Below, piece by piece: positions 1 to 11,032 of a stretch of DNA of 64,000 nucleotides; position 1 is the first letter of the stretch, and each line of letters begins with the position of its first letter. The notes under the pieces were generated by a model, which did not search any database, was not told the origin of the DNA, and worked only from the letters and a program-made list of their open reading frames with translations. Both the position numbers and the translations under genes were made by a program. The stretch comes from Mauremys mutica (taxonomy: Eukaryota; Chordata; Testudines; Geoemydidae). Location of the stretch: contig NC_059073.1 in NCBI RefSeq assembly GCF_020497125.1, forward strand, positions 16,513,225 through 16,577,224, in the 5' to 3' direction.

Positions 1-451
1 CATCAATTTATTCCAGGGATCCAGTACACTTAAACAATTTATGGGAGATACTGTATTTGCAGTCACAATCAAATAATTGATCTCTGTGTAAGTTGCATTT
101 GGTTCACTTCCCGTGAATCAAATTCACCCAGCAATAAACAAGTTGATTAACCAGCTGAGGATTATTAGAGAGTTCGCTTGAATATTAAATAAAGAATTTG
201 CATTTTATAAGTATGATGGCTTTGTCCTTCCAGTGTAAATGTGACTCATTATATATTTATTACATAGCTATGTCGATTCTTGGCAAAAATAACTTAGTAG
301 CAAGACTTTACCGAGCTTTAATTTTTCTTCTCATCAGGAAAGATTTTATTTTACAAATGCCTTAATTTTCAGCTTGGAAAACCAAAGTTTCTCTCCAATT
401 AAAGTTAGCTTAGCAGCAGTTGCAATGGTAGTACAGAGACTGCGAACAAGA
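1..451. other. No gene seen; AT-rich unique DNA
   Basis: No ORF of note and no repeat that I recognise. The stretch is AT-rich and contains several TTAAT/ATTTGCAT-like words around 140-210, which can be either chance or part of a regulatory element. Confidence 0.4.
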
Positions 452-640
452 TTAGGGCCCCATTATGCTAGTATACTGTAAAAAAACACAAAGTAAGACA
501 CATAGTCCTTGCACGGAGTAGCTTACAATGTAAATAGACAAAGGACAAAAGGAGGCAGAGACTAATGATCAAGGTAACACAGTAGTCAGTGGCAGAGAAT
601 AAATCCCAACCCTAAATTCACTGAAACACACTACCTGTCT
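452..640 (-). repeat. MIR/L2-type SINE relic, antisense
   Basis: The words 'CCCCATTATGCTAG', 'GAGTAGCTTACAATGTAAAT' and 'AAGGTAACACAGTAGTCAGTGGCAGAG' follow the order of an antisense MIR/L2-tail element (tail, then core, then tRNA-like part). The copy is old and the ends are not clear. Confidence 0.45.
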
Positions 641-984
641 TATTGGAAATACATTCTGAAATTTGGATTTGACAACATTCTTTCACAGTACAAAATGATG
701 CCCACTGATTGATGCTGCAGGCAGAAGATCGTCCAAGGTTAATACACTCATAAACCATTACAGAACTTAAGATGCAGCAGAAATCATATTGTCTGACAAC
801 TCTATAATTTTAATGGTGGCCTCACTGTAAGACAATCCTCTCCCATACACACAGACATCAACTAGTCACATCTCAGTACCATCAGAGGTGACTGCTGCTG
901 CACTTACGGCCACTGAAATCATCCTGAACCAATAGCTATATCCATTGCTGAGAGAGAAAGTACATAGTGGACCTAGTGTCAGGC

Positions 985-1080
985 TGGCAGGAAGGAATGT
1001 GTCAGTTCTGACCTAGGGTCTGCCACTGAGTCTGTGTGGCCTTTAGGAAAGTCTTTTAGACGGAAGGACTCAGCTCAATA
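985..1080 (+). repeat. MIR core fragment, sense
   Basis: The order 'GGGTCTGCCACTGAGTCTGTGTGGCC...GGAAAGTC' resembles the MIR core (CTGCCACT...TGTGACC...GGCAAGTCAC). It is short and diverged. Flanking DNA from 641 to 1314 is otherwise unassigned. Confidence 0.35.
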
Positions 1081-1323
1081 TTTCCCATCCTAAGCACCTA
1101 AATCTACCTCAAACAATGGCTTGAGTTCCAGAGGTGCTGAACACTCATAGTTCCCACTAACATCAGCATCTCTGAGAACCTGGCCACTTAGGACAGGCCT
1201 AAATATGGATTTAGGGACCTAGCTTCAGGCTCTCAAGTTTTCTTCCTCATTTTGGAATGGGTTCTGAGGACAAGGCACATGGTGCAGTAGATTGGCAGAG
1301 CATGAAGTCAGAGCTGGAGACCT

Positions 1324-1446
1324 AGGGTGACCAGACAGCAAGTGTGAAAAATCAGGACAGGGGGTGGGGGGGTAATAGGATCCTATATAAAAAAAGACCC
1401 AAAAATTGGGACTGTCCCTGTAAAATCAGGATAGCTGGTCACCTGA
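1324..1446. mobile_element. Non-autonomous hAT-type MITE, 123 bp
   Basis: Terminal inverted repeats AGGGTGACCAG at the left and CTGGTCACCTGA at the right bound a 123-bp insert with an internal GGGTGGGGGGGT run. The flanks carry a direct repeat TGGAGACCT (1315-1323 and 1447-1455), which is an 8-9-bp target duplication and fits hAT transposition. There is no coding capacity, so it would depend on a transposase from elsewhere. Confidence 0.8.
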
Positions 1447-1455
1447 TGGAGACCT

Positions 1456-2158
1456 GAGAAAGTTAGGGAAGGGGCTTGGAAGTGGGGTAGGAGACTCAGA
1501 TCATAGAGGAGGTGCTAGGGGCTGAAGGTGGTATGGATGGGGATAAGTAGAGGACCAGGAAAGAGCATAGAAAAGAGATGGAAGGTGTGGAAGGAGAGCA
1601 GGGAATTGGATGGAGCGCAGCATTCTGGGGAGCTAGAGGAGGTCAAGACAAGGGGCAGGGAATGGAGCCAGGCACAAAAAGGACCATGCAGGGCAATAGG
1701 GCCTCTGTCTTCATCACATTTTCTTGTTTAATGATCAATTGTGCCACTACAGAATAAAGACAATGATTCAGTTCCACTTTCTATCCATACTAACTCCGGT
1801 GACATCACTCAGAGTGGTGTAACTAAAGGTTTCATCCAATGTCCAGTGGATTTTGGATTGGGCCCTAATTGCAAAATTCAGCCTTGTTTTTTCTGACGGG
1901 GAATGAACTTTAGGAACAGATCCACAACTGGCATAGATGGATGCAGCTTCATTAGCATGAATGGAGCTACACCCATTTACAACAACTGAAAATGTGGTTC
2001 AAAAATGGGGATATAGGGCTAAATTCTCATCCCATTTACACGAGAATAAAGACAGAGTAACTACATGGCAATCAACACAGTTTCTGTAGATTTTCATGCC
2101 CACAGTACAAATCCATCACTGCTACAAAGAGGTGCATTTCCTTTTAGGTCAATTTTGA
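1456..2158. other. No gene seen; unique DNA
   Basis: Purine-rich DNA (1450-1690) followed by mixed sequence. A 67-codon open frame at 1528-1731 has no recognisable motif and simple composition, so I do not call it a gene. Confidence 0.4.
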
Positions 2159-2166
2159 CCATAGAA

Positions 2167-3449
2167 CAGGGGTCGGCAACCTATGGCACACGTGCCAAAG
2201 ACAGCATGCAAGCCAATTCTTAATGGCACGCTGCTGCCTGCCGGAGTTCTGGCAGGCAGCAGCGTGCCATTAAAAATCCTGCCCAGCCCGGCCCATTCTT
2301 CTCCCCCCTCTGCCCCCCCCGCCCCCTCCCATGGGGGCAAGGCGCAGGGGGCAGAAGCTTGGTCCTGCCAGCTCCCCTTCCTCTTCGCATACTGTGCTGA
2401 GCTCCTGCCCCTCCTCCTCCTCTCTGTCCCTCCCTCCCTGCCGGCCAGTCAGCTGATGGCCCTTGCGAGGGACGGGATTGGGAAGGAGCAGAGTCAGCGT
2501 GCTCGCTGCTCCTGGCGGAGGCAGAGAAGAAGCGGGGGCAGGGCCTTGGGGAAGGGCAGGGAGGAATAGGGGCATATCCCCTCCAGCCCCCTGCCCTGAT
2601 GCCCCACACACACACACCCAGCCCTCTGCCCTGACCCCCCTCACATGCCCCCAGCCCTCTGCCCTGACTCTTGCACCCCTCACATCCCCAGCCCCTCCAC
2701 ACCCCATGCACCCCCACATCCTGACTCTTGCACCCCCCACATCCCCACCCCCACCCTGAGCACCAAATGGGAGCTCCTGCAACACCCCCCCACACACATT
2801 CCCAACTGCACCTCTCACACCAAATGGGAGCTGCCCAGATAAGTGCCCCACACCCAAACCTCCTGCCCCAACCCTGAGCCCCCTCCCTCATTCTAGCTCC
2901 TGGCGAGACCCTTCACCGCTCACCCTGTGCTCAGTCCACTCCCACCCTCAGCTCAGTGCAGAGAGGAAGAGAATGGGCCGAACCAGGGAGAAGGTAGGTA
3001 CCCACTGTATGTGGGCAGGGCCGGGACCCCAGACCGGCAGCAGGCTGAGCGGGTCCGGCAGCTGGGAGGAGCTGGCAGGAGCTGGCAGGTGGAACCCCTG
3101 AGCGGCAGCGGGCTGAGCTGCTCAGCCCACTGCCGGTCTGGGGTCCCAGCTGCCAACCCCGCTCAGCCCACTGCCAGCCTAGGTGAACAGAACCCCAGAC
3201 CAGCAGCGGGATGAGCGGGCCGGCAATGTAAGATTAACATTTTAATTTAATTTTAAATGAAGCTTTTTAAACATGTTGAAAATCTTATTTATTTTCCAAT
3301 ACAACACTAGTTTAGTTATATAATATACAGACTTACAGAGAGAGACCTTCTAAAAACACATTAAAATGTATTACTGGCACGCAAAACCTTAAATTAAAGT
3401 GAATAAACGAAGACTTGGCACACCACTTCTGAAAGGTTGCTGACCCCTG
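2167..3449. mobile_element. Non-autonomous hAT element, 1.28 kb, GC-rich interior
   Basis: The element begins CAGGGGTCGGCAACC and ends GGTTGCTGACCCCTG. It is flanked by a perfect 8-bp duplication CCATAGAA (2159-2166 and 3450-3457). The interior from about 2280 to 3230 is GC-rich with C-runs and local repetition; the open frames there (up to 223 codons) are composition artefacts without transposase motifs such as the hAT dimerisation domain. A perfect hairpin sits close to the left end (separate entry). The same TIR is found on smaller elements at 19.2, 27.6 and 48.8 kb, so this is the longest family member in the window. Confidence 0.88.
2221..2272. repeat. Perfect 22-bp inverted repeat inside the hAT element
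   Basis: Arms 2221-2242 and 2251-2272 are exact reverse complements and are separated by an 8-nt loop (GGAGTTCT). Its subterminal place suggests a structural role or a nested palindrome. I cannot tell which. Confidence 0.9.
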
Positions 3450-3457
3450 CCATAGAA

Positions 3458-6203
3458 CTTAGTAATGAATATCATAGGTTCTTTTATCAGTCAAATACCT
3501 TTAAGAAGCCACTCACAAGAAAAAAGCAGAAAATATAGAATTTTCTATATAGACACAATTGACTCAAAATACATTTTTCCCCGTCAGTTTCCTAGAAGAT
3601 ATCAACAGCTTGTCAGTCAGTAGGTCTGGGCTTCAAATTGTCAGTTTCATTTTTCAAAGAGAGCAAGGGAGATTGCAAATGGACACCTGACAGTAACTCT
3701 TTCAGATGTTATTACTACTGATGCTTAATGGAGCTCTGAAGGGAACAGAGGTTTTAACAACAGGGCATAGTAATGTACCAGGAAGGTGTTCATTACCTGG
3801 CAAAATTTTGCAGCAAGCAATGATTTTTTTTTTCAAAGTGCCAGTGAACTTTTTGATGTTCCTGCAATGCCTAGTGTCTTGATCTGTGCACAGTGCTTCT
3901 ATATATACTGTATAACATGTCAGTGTGATTTGTTCCAGAGTGAACGAACTAAACCTCACTGTAGCACAGCAGCACTTAAACATATTACTATTAAAATGTA
4001 GCCCAAACCAAAAGTAGGTTTGTGACTTCTTCCGATGAATGTTTCATCAAGTGAATAAAAATAGTGTTATTTAATTGAAGCAGAAACTGATCGCCTGCTG
4101 CCAAACTGGATTCAAATACTAGTATGAAAATGTTAAAAAGTTATGACAGGAGAGCTTCTTTGGGTTAAAAAATTAATTCTTTCAGACAAGTTGTCAAGCA
4201 GTTAACATTAACATGCCCTGAATCTAAAAAATTATATACCCGAAGTCCCAGATTCACACTTGATTGTACCTGACTAAGAGGTTCTCAATTCTGTAATGAT
4301 TTTTGGCATTGGAAATATGCCTGCAAGGTTCAAACACTTTAGAGGAAAATTGTCTGGCAGATTTTATGCAGGCTTGTTTGATTACAAGATCAGAGTGAAT
4401 TGACTATAGATGTTAGGAAGCAGTTTTTGGTCCTCTTTTTAGAAACTTTGAGAACATACTGTGAAACTTTATGAGCAAGTGGTAAAATACCACTGGCTAC
4501 ATATCCCATTGTCCTGAAGAATAGAGAACTGAGCCATTAAGGGAATCTTTGCTATGAACCCCCAAATGCTTTAGGAATTCAAATAAAATGGGACTATATC
4601 CATTGCATTCATGGTTATGATTCTGCAAAAACCAAAAACCATACCTGTTTTTGTCCATCTCAAGGGGGAAATTCATTTGTGGGAATGCCATTTCTAAAAT
4701 GGGATTAGAATGCCAAAAGACAAGACATGTCCACTAGGTTTAAGTAAACTGGCTTGGACAAAATAAGAACCAACCTGGGCTTTTGCCCTCAATGTAAATG
4801 GAACTCAAATCAAACTTTTTGTAAGGTTAAAAAAAGTTCAATTAATGTACTTCCTGTCTCATGCTGTCATGCTGTAGTATGTCTGGACTGGCCAGAAGCA
4901 AAAAATTGTAAACCTTATAAATGGCCTATTGTCATGAGATTTCTTGCCTAGTTTTGTAGGCCCAAGAGATTCCAAGAAGAAACTAATTTGCTTAGTGACT
5001 GCCCACAATGGAATAATGCTCCTAATCTAATTCCCTGTTTCTCCCTTCTGCAGAAATTCACACATAAATAAACCTTTCCTAAAGATTAGGGTATGTCCTT
5101 AACACTGGTTCAGAGACATTTTTATCTTCATGGGCATACATACAACTAGAACTATGAAAATAACTGACTTTTTGGTTTGATGGCTGAACCAAAAAAAACC
5201 AAGATTTTCTTTTCCAGATAGATACTAGATTATTTTTTTTTCAGCCAGATAAAAAGGTAAAAAATAAATTGGATAGAGAGACTTGGGAAAAAATGTTTTG
5301 TGTTGTTTAAGAGTTTTTTTTCTATATTTTAAATAAAATGGAAGTAAAATTCTAAACAAAAAGTCATTTCAGACTGAAACATTCAGTTTAGAAAATGTTT
5401 AAATGGGATGTTTCCATTTTTTCAGCTTTGTCTGTCAAAACAATTTGATCTGAATTTTTCAATTGACTCAAATATACATTTTTTGGGTGAAAAAAACAAA
5501 TTGTGTCTGAATTTTTTTCCCTGGCTTTACATGCAACATGGCAGAGCTGTAGATAGAAACTTCTTGTCCACGTTGCACCTCACAGAAGGCTCTGTTGAGG
5601 GCTAGCTACGGCGCTGTGTTGAGAACTGTGCAGTTGTAACGGTCCGGCAGGATCACTGGGAAATAACATGTTCAAGGGAGCCTTCCAGTGCTCCTCTGTG
5701 CAAGTGTTTATTTTCAAACGCCCATACCCTGTCCAAATCAAAACCAATTTACCCTGAATAACAAATGCAAAGCTACACTCCTAAGTGGATTAATAGCAGT
5801 GAATCAAACCTAAGACCATTGCATCTAAACACAAGTCTTCTAATACCTGACTTAAGAGACCCAAATCTGCCATCCAGCACTGTAGCAGGCTAATCAACCT
5901 CTACATGTGGCTCAGCCACCACTAGAGGGGGACAGAACACCACAGTGAGTGGGTGTGGCTTAGCCCTCACTAAAAGCAATATGTATCTTCTTCCACATTT
6001 GAGCTTTCTAGCTCCAGCCATTTTGGCAATGAAAAGTAAAGGCTACACAATGCATTTTTTTTAATAATTCAAGAAGTGCATAAATCCACCCCAGACCATT
6101 CTGCTTATCATCAAAAAATGGCTGAAAAAATTACCTATAGGCAAATAACAGATCTGGTAAACTTCAGCTTGAAATGGGAAAGTTTTGAAAAGTTGAGTGA
6201 CTG
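3458..6203. other. No gene seen; AT-rich unique DNA
   Basis: About 2.7 kb with only short open frames (up to 93 codons) and no family motif. Between about 5140 and 5540 there is a T/A-run-rich block with words like TTTCAGACTGAAACATTCAG, which may be the decayed end of an AT-rich MITE, but I cannot delimit it. Confidence 0.4.
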
Positions 6204-6213
6204 AAAACATGAT

Positions 6214-6553
6214 AGGTTTCAGAGTAGCAGCCATGTTAGTCTGTATCCGCAAAAAGAACAGGAGTACTTGTGGCACCTTAGAGACTAACAAATTTATTTC
6301 AGCATGAGCTTTCGTGAGCTACAGCTCACTTCTTCGGATGCATAGAATGGAACACACAGACAGGAGATATTTATACAGACAGAGAACATGAAAAGGTGGA
6401 AGTATGCCTTTTCATGTTCTCTGTATGTATAAATATCTCCTGTCTGTGTGTTCCATTCTATGCATCCGAAGAAGTGAGCTATAGCTCACGAAAGCTCATG
6501 CTGAAATAAATTTGTTAGTCTCTAATGTGCCACAAGTACTCCTGTTCTTTTTA
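6214..6553. mobile_element. Fold-back SINE-like repeat, subfamily B
   Basis: A turtle-type short repeat starts AGGTTTCAGAGTAGCAGCC and runs through TGTTAGTCT...AGACTAACA and a hairpin GTGAGCT-AC-AGCTCAC. It is followed by its own inverted copy. Arms 6251-6396 and 6407-6552 (146 nt each, about 3 mismatches seen) surround a 10-nt loop. A 10-bp direct repeat AAAACATGAT (6204-6213 and 6554-6563) looks like the target duplication, as for LINE-mobilised elements. The right arm lacks the first 37 nt of the left end. Confidence 0.8.
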
Positions 6554-6563
6554 AAAACATGAT

Positions 6564-7214
6564 GTTATAATGGAAATCTCTTGGACGGCCTTAACTCTAC
6601 AGTAGCTGTCGCTAGCACTTCAGCTATAACACAGACACTTGTAACAGGCTGCTGGCTGACTGACACAATTAGTGTCTGCATAAAATATCATTAAAGGCAC
6701 ACCAATGGAATTCATGTAGATATTTGGGTTGCTTGGAAGCCTGTGAATATAATAACGAGTGCACTATAATTAACAGAATTACCATACAAATTAATAATGC
6801 TATGCCACTTATTGTAAATAGTTGACACTTTAAAACAGTAATTTGAAGCCCAAGCCAACAGATCCTGAACAGGAGATGAGGCACCTAGAAACAGAAATAG
6901 CCTCAGTAGGGACAAATTAAAATGTTGAGTGTAAAAGATACTAAATAAAAGGATATTGCATTCCTGGTGATTTGTCAAGGACAACCTCTCTGATTTAATG
7001 AACACCGAGTCCCATGATGCTTTTCACTTCCACAAGCAGTGAATAGCAGAAGCCGGTATGGGGGTAAGCTCATAAGGGGAAAGTATTGTTATCTTGGCAT
7101 CATCCCTTTTACTCTGACCCTGTGGAGTCTCAGTATGGATTTTCCATGAGAATTGTGCATAGAGTGGGGAAGGGAAGGCCTGAGGTGGAAGAGACTATGG
7201 ATCGAAAGAACAAC
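6564..7214. other. No gene seen; unique DNA
   Basis: Unique mixed-composition DNA. Overlapping minus-strand frames at 6669-7005 show no motif that I recognise. Confidence 0.35.
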
Positions 7215-7530
7215 TGCAATATTGCCAAACCCAGTTATTCCAAAAATCATGAGTCAGACCTGACAAAATTATAAAACTGAGTTAAAAATCATGATATTTT
7301 TTAAAAAATAGACAGCTTCTTTTTTTTTTTGCCTTCTATTTTTTGAACCTTTGGGGCTAGTGTTTTTAAATCTTTTCTCTGTGACTATGAGGGCTAGAAA
7401 GTAACTATTTTATAAAAGAGGTAAGCTGATGTTCTCACTTAATCACATGACTCCAGGATCTGGTGCTTTAAGAAAAGATCCCATATATCACAAAACTCAC
7501 AATAAAATCACAAGGGTTCACAACATGTCA
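7215..7530. mobile_element. Old MITE, about 310 bp
   Basis: The left end 'ATTGCCAAACCC...AAAAATCATGAGTC' and the right end 'ACTCACAATAAAATCACAAGGGTTCACAAC' are loosely inverted relative to each other. The inner words 'CCTTTGGGGCTAG', 'CTATGAGGGCTAGAAA' and 'ACTCCAGGATCTGGTGCTTTAAG' match a DNA-element family I recall from turtles and crocodilians. Ends are diverged and no target duplication is clear. Confidence 0.45.
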
Positions 7531-7674
7531 AAGTATGTTAGCTTCATCAGTGCAATGTCAATAGTTCAGGAATGACTGGACATATGCTCATGGATGTATT
7601 TGCTTTCAGGGTCTGATTTATGGTCCTCAGCTTATAGTCGTCCCTTTACATGGTAACAAAGTCTCTCCGGAGCA

Positions 7675-8115
7675 CCTGTACGGTTGGCATCTCCAAAACT
7701 CCTGTGTCACTTCCCAGTGGCTGGTAGGGGAACCTAGGCCTGCCCTCTACACTGGATTCCAGCATACGACCCTATCTGGAGCATCCACAGTCTTCACAGT
7801 CCTACTCCTTGTTGCTATTTCCTTGGGCTTCTTCCTACCTAATCCTCTCAAGCTTCCCCACAACTCTTCTGAGTTTGACACTTCATTCAGGGATAGAACC
7901 CCTGGGCTTGTTTTCCCTTGTGTTTTCTCCGTCCCTGCTCTCTTCTCCCAGAGATTGACTGCACATTCTCTTCCTGCCACCCCTTTGCAAACTTCCTGGC
8001 TTTGCTATCCAGTCGACTCCTGCCCAGCTGGGCTTCTTGTTCACTTAGGCCTGGCTTTCCCTCTAGGTGTAGTCAGGTAGCCTAATTAGTCCCTTGGGTC
8101 CACATCCCATTACCA
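7675..8115 (-). mobile_element. Possible LTR fragment, antisense
   Basis: The words CCCAGTGGCTGGTAGGGG and CCTGCCCTCTACACTGG, and a later block with CCTAATTAGTCCC, recur in the same order in 44560-45137, so the two are copies of one dispersed repeat. The C/T-rich plus strand and length suggest an antisense LTR, but I see no clean TG...CA ends or target duplication here. Confidence 0.35.
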
Positions 8116-8621
8116 GGCTGATCCTTTGTTACATACTGACGACGTTACTCCCAGAGATGGGCTCCAGCAGGCTGTTAGATCACTGGAAATGTTGATAGCT
8201 GGGTATGTGGCATCCATAACAACTATCCAGTGAATTGCCTACTGGTGTATCTGACAAGACAAACAGCCAAACGTCCAGGGAGTGCTCAGAGGAGTTCATG
8301 GTCTGAGTACATAGCTGTACCTATCACACAGGGAACGCTAAGAAAGAGGACTTGAAAGGAATACTTAGATTTCGAGGAAAGAAGCTTAGGCCAGGGCCTC
8401 TCTGCAGCTTTCCAGTTCCACATGCAGGGACACTCTCAGTGTGTGGATTAAAGGATGGTGCAAGGAGAAGGATTGAAATTTATTAGTGTCTTGGGAAATT
8501 TTTAGGGAAGGGAGGGCGATGCCAAAATGGAGGGCTCTGCGCAGGCTGCTGGCACTAACAAGCCTTAGGGAGATTATTTAAGACAAGAGATGAGGGAAAG
8601 GAGCCCTCGGGTCAGACTAAA
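8116..8621. other. No gene seen; unique DNA
   Basis: Unique DNA between repeats, with no ORF above the reporting size and no recognised regulatory motif. Confidence 0.35.
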
Positions 8622-8892
8622 GGCTAGTCTATGCTACAAAGTTTTGCTGGTATATTTAAATCAGGAAGGGATGTGAAAAACCCCACCCCGACTGATATTG
8701 CAGTGTTAGCCAAAAAAACAAACAAATGTATAATTTGAGCTATACCAGCCAATACAGTTTATATCATTCAGGGAGGTGGTTTATTTATAGCAACAAAACA
8801 TCTCCTTATGCCTGCATAGGCTGCGTCTCCACTTGGGGGCTCTGCCGGCATAGCTATACCGGTATAGCCATATTTCTAGTGTAGACTAGCTC
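8622..8892. mobile_element. MITE with GGTCTACACT-type TIRs
   Basis: The left end AGGCTAGTCTATGCTACAAAG and the right end CTAGTGTAGACTAGC are imperfect inverted repeats. Inner matches such as 'GCTGGTATA' and 'ACCGGTATAGCCATA' are also inverted relative to each other. The TIR word recurs in the MITEs at 8914, 43404, 50801, 58363 and 61787, which points to a shared transposase. Confidence 0.6.
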
Positions 8893-8913
8893 AAACATCT
8901 GAAAGAGATCTCA

Positions 8914-9213
8914 GGGTAGGTCCATACTTACCCACCGGGTCGACGGGTGGCGTTCGACTTCTCGGAGTTCGAACTATCGCGTCTAATCTAGACGCGATAG
9001 TTTGAACTCCGGACGCGCTCCCGTCGACTCCGGAACTCCACCACCGCGAACGGCGGTGGCGGAGTCGACGGGGGAGCCGCGGACTTCGATCCCGTGGCGT
9101 CAGGACAGGTAAGTCAGTCGAACTAAGGTAGTTCGACTTCAGCTACGCTATTCACGTAGCTGAAGTCGCGTACCTTAGTTCGACCCCTCCCCCCCACAGT
9201 GTAGACCAGGCCT
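8914..9213. mobile_element. MITE made of consecutive hairpins
   Basis: The left end GGTAGGTCCATACTTACCC pairs loosely with the right end CACAGTGTAGACCAGGCC. The inside is a series of long hairpins: arms 8964-8985/8989-9010 (22 bp), a CpG-rich one around 9022-9072, and arms 9117-9147/9155-9184 (about 30 bp). CTCAG lies on both sides as a possible short target duplication. There are no coding frames. CpG density is well above the neighbouring DNA. Confidence 0.7.
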
Positions 9214-9787
9214 CAGTAACATAAGGGTGGTTAGAGAAAAGCCCCTGCTATGGGTATGTTATTCTCTAATTGTCCACAATGGGGTTTCTTCTTCTTCTCC
9301 TTCCTCTGAAGAATCTGGCACTAGTCACTATCAGAGCCAGGATCCTGGCTGATCCAGTATAACAATTCCTGCATATTTGTCCCCTTAACTTTTACAGCAG
9401 TGTGAATGGCACTCGTTCAATCAACGGAGTGTTAACTATGAAATCAAGTAATGCCAACTTTAACTAATGTCACTTTACCTGAAACATTCAGCCACTCAGG
9501 AATCGTGGGCAGTTCCACCACTTTCCATCTTCTCCCCAGTTTCATCCCTTCAGAATTAGGAAATGGAATTTTCTGTCTGCCAAAGTCAGAGCAAACACAA
9601 AGAAATTGAAAGCAATAACATTTTGTTTTCCTGTCTTTGGAAGAAGAAGTAGGTTGATATGAAGAGATCCAAAAATGAAGAACAATTGTGAATTTTAAAC
9701 TGATTGCAAAAACAAAATTAGACCAATGTACTCCTGGTTAGACGGTGTTATGTTATGTTATTATACATATTATAATATTCATATTAT
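9214..9787. other. No gene seen; unique DNA
   Basis: Unique DNA ending in an AT-rich stretch (9745-9787) directly before the LTR-like element. Confidence 0.35.
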
Positions 9788-11032
9788 TGTAACCCTTCTG
9801 CCAGTCAGCATTGGCAGCAACAAGGCACGGGTTTCGTATCTAGGGTTTCCTTTTCAACAATTCAACACAAAACTGGCTCAAGCCCCCACCCAGTGACAAT
9901 TACACACCACCACCTGGGTGCCTCTAAGGGGCAATACTTCCCCTGTCACAAGCACAGAGTCTGAGTATAGCAAAGAAACTTTTAACAAAAGGGGGAACTA
10001 ACTTGGCATTCATTTGGGGAAACACCACAAACAGGATTCATAAACATAAACCATTGAGCAAAAGTAACCCCCAAATAAGTTGAGAAGTGTCCTTTTCCCT
10101 CAGGTTCTTAAGTCCAGCAACTAAAAGTCCCTTTAACGTGCCCGTCCCTTCTCTGCGCCTCACTCACAGTTGCTGTCCTTGGTCAGTGCAGACCCAGAGT
10201 TCAGAGATGCAACTGCAGAGTTCACCTCCCACCCTGGGTGGAGGGGGGCGTAAGAAGGCACCTTACTCGCTCCGCTGCCCAGGTACTCGCTCGCTGCCTC
10301 TCTCCACCAGCAGCCCTGCTAGCTGATCACCGTGCCTCTCTGTAAGGCTCTGCTCCAATCCTCTCTACCAGCCACCTTGCTGGCTGATCACCACACCTTT
10401 CTGCTGGCTGCCCTGCCAGCTGGTCACCGATCCACCAGGATATCTTCAGATCCTACCAATTAACACAGCTTTCAGTGATTTCACACTGGGCAGTCTTTTG
10501 CATTAGAGAATCACTGTCCCAAAGCAGGTCTAACACTTATACCTAGGTATCAGTGATTTCAGGTCTGCACTGTGTAACAAGACTCTCAACTGAATCTAAA
10601 TTAGCTCTTTTATTATGCAGTGGAGAGAAGAATGGTCAAACTGTGTCTAAAATCCTTAAGCCAGACCCACACCACCCAAGGCAAATACCTATCCCCACCC
10701 CCTCAACTCACTGGGCTTTGGAACCCATGTTCCCTGCCTAATGAGTGCTATTTAATTGAGGGTGAGTCCCTCAATCACGATAGGCCAAGCACTGTTCTGC
10801 TGCCCTTGATGTATACAACAAAAATAACAATGCTTTATTACTCCTGCCCCAATAACAAGGAGCCTGGGGGGATCCAACACCAGCCACAAGTGATCATTTG
10901 GACAAACAATTCCGTCATGCTGCGCACGTAGGCAGGGTAGGTGTGCCCATGTCAATGAGATCAGCTCCTGAAGTTCTCTGCCACAGCTCATCACTAGATG
11001 TCAGGGGAGAGCTCATTCAGACCCTGCTTACA
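9788..11032 (-). mobile_element. Probable solo LTR, 1.25 kb
   Basis: The block begins TGTAACCC and ends GCTTACA, so both ends carry the TGTAA/TTACA inverted termini typical of LTRs. On the minus strand an AATAAA signal lies at 10609-10614, and the pyrimidine-rich body resembles turtle LTRs read in reverse. I do not see a clear 4-6-bp target duplication, and the orientation is a preference rather than a certainty. Small open frames inside have no gag, pol or env motif. Confidence 0.45.

Noticed and set aside
2220..2891. 223-codon frame and overlapping frames
   Set aside because: They lie inside the hAT element in C-run-rich DNA and have low-complexity Gly/Trp/Cys or Pro/Ser composition.
6251..6552. 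Assembly artefact causing a palindrome
   Set aside because: The arms differ at about three positions and the whole lies between 10-bp duplications, so it behaves like a real insertion; long-read confirmation would still be useful.
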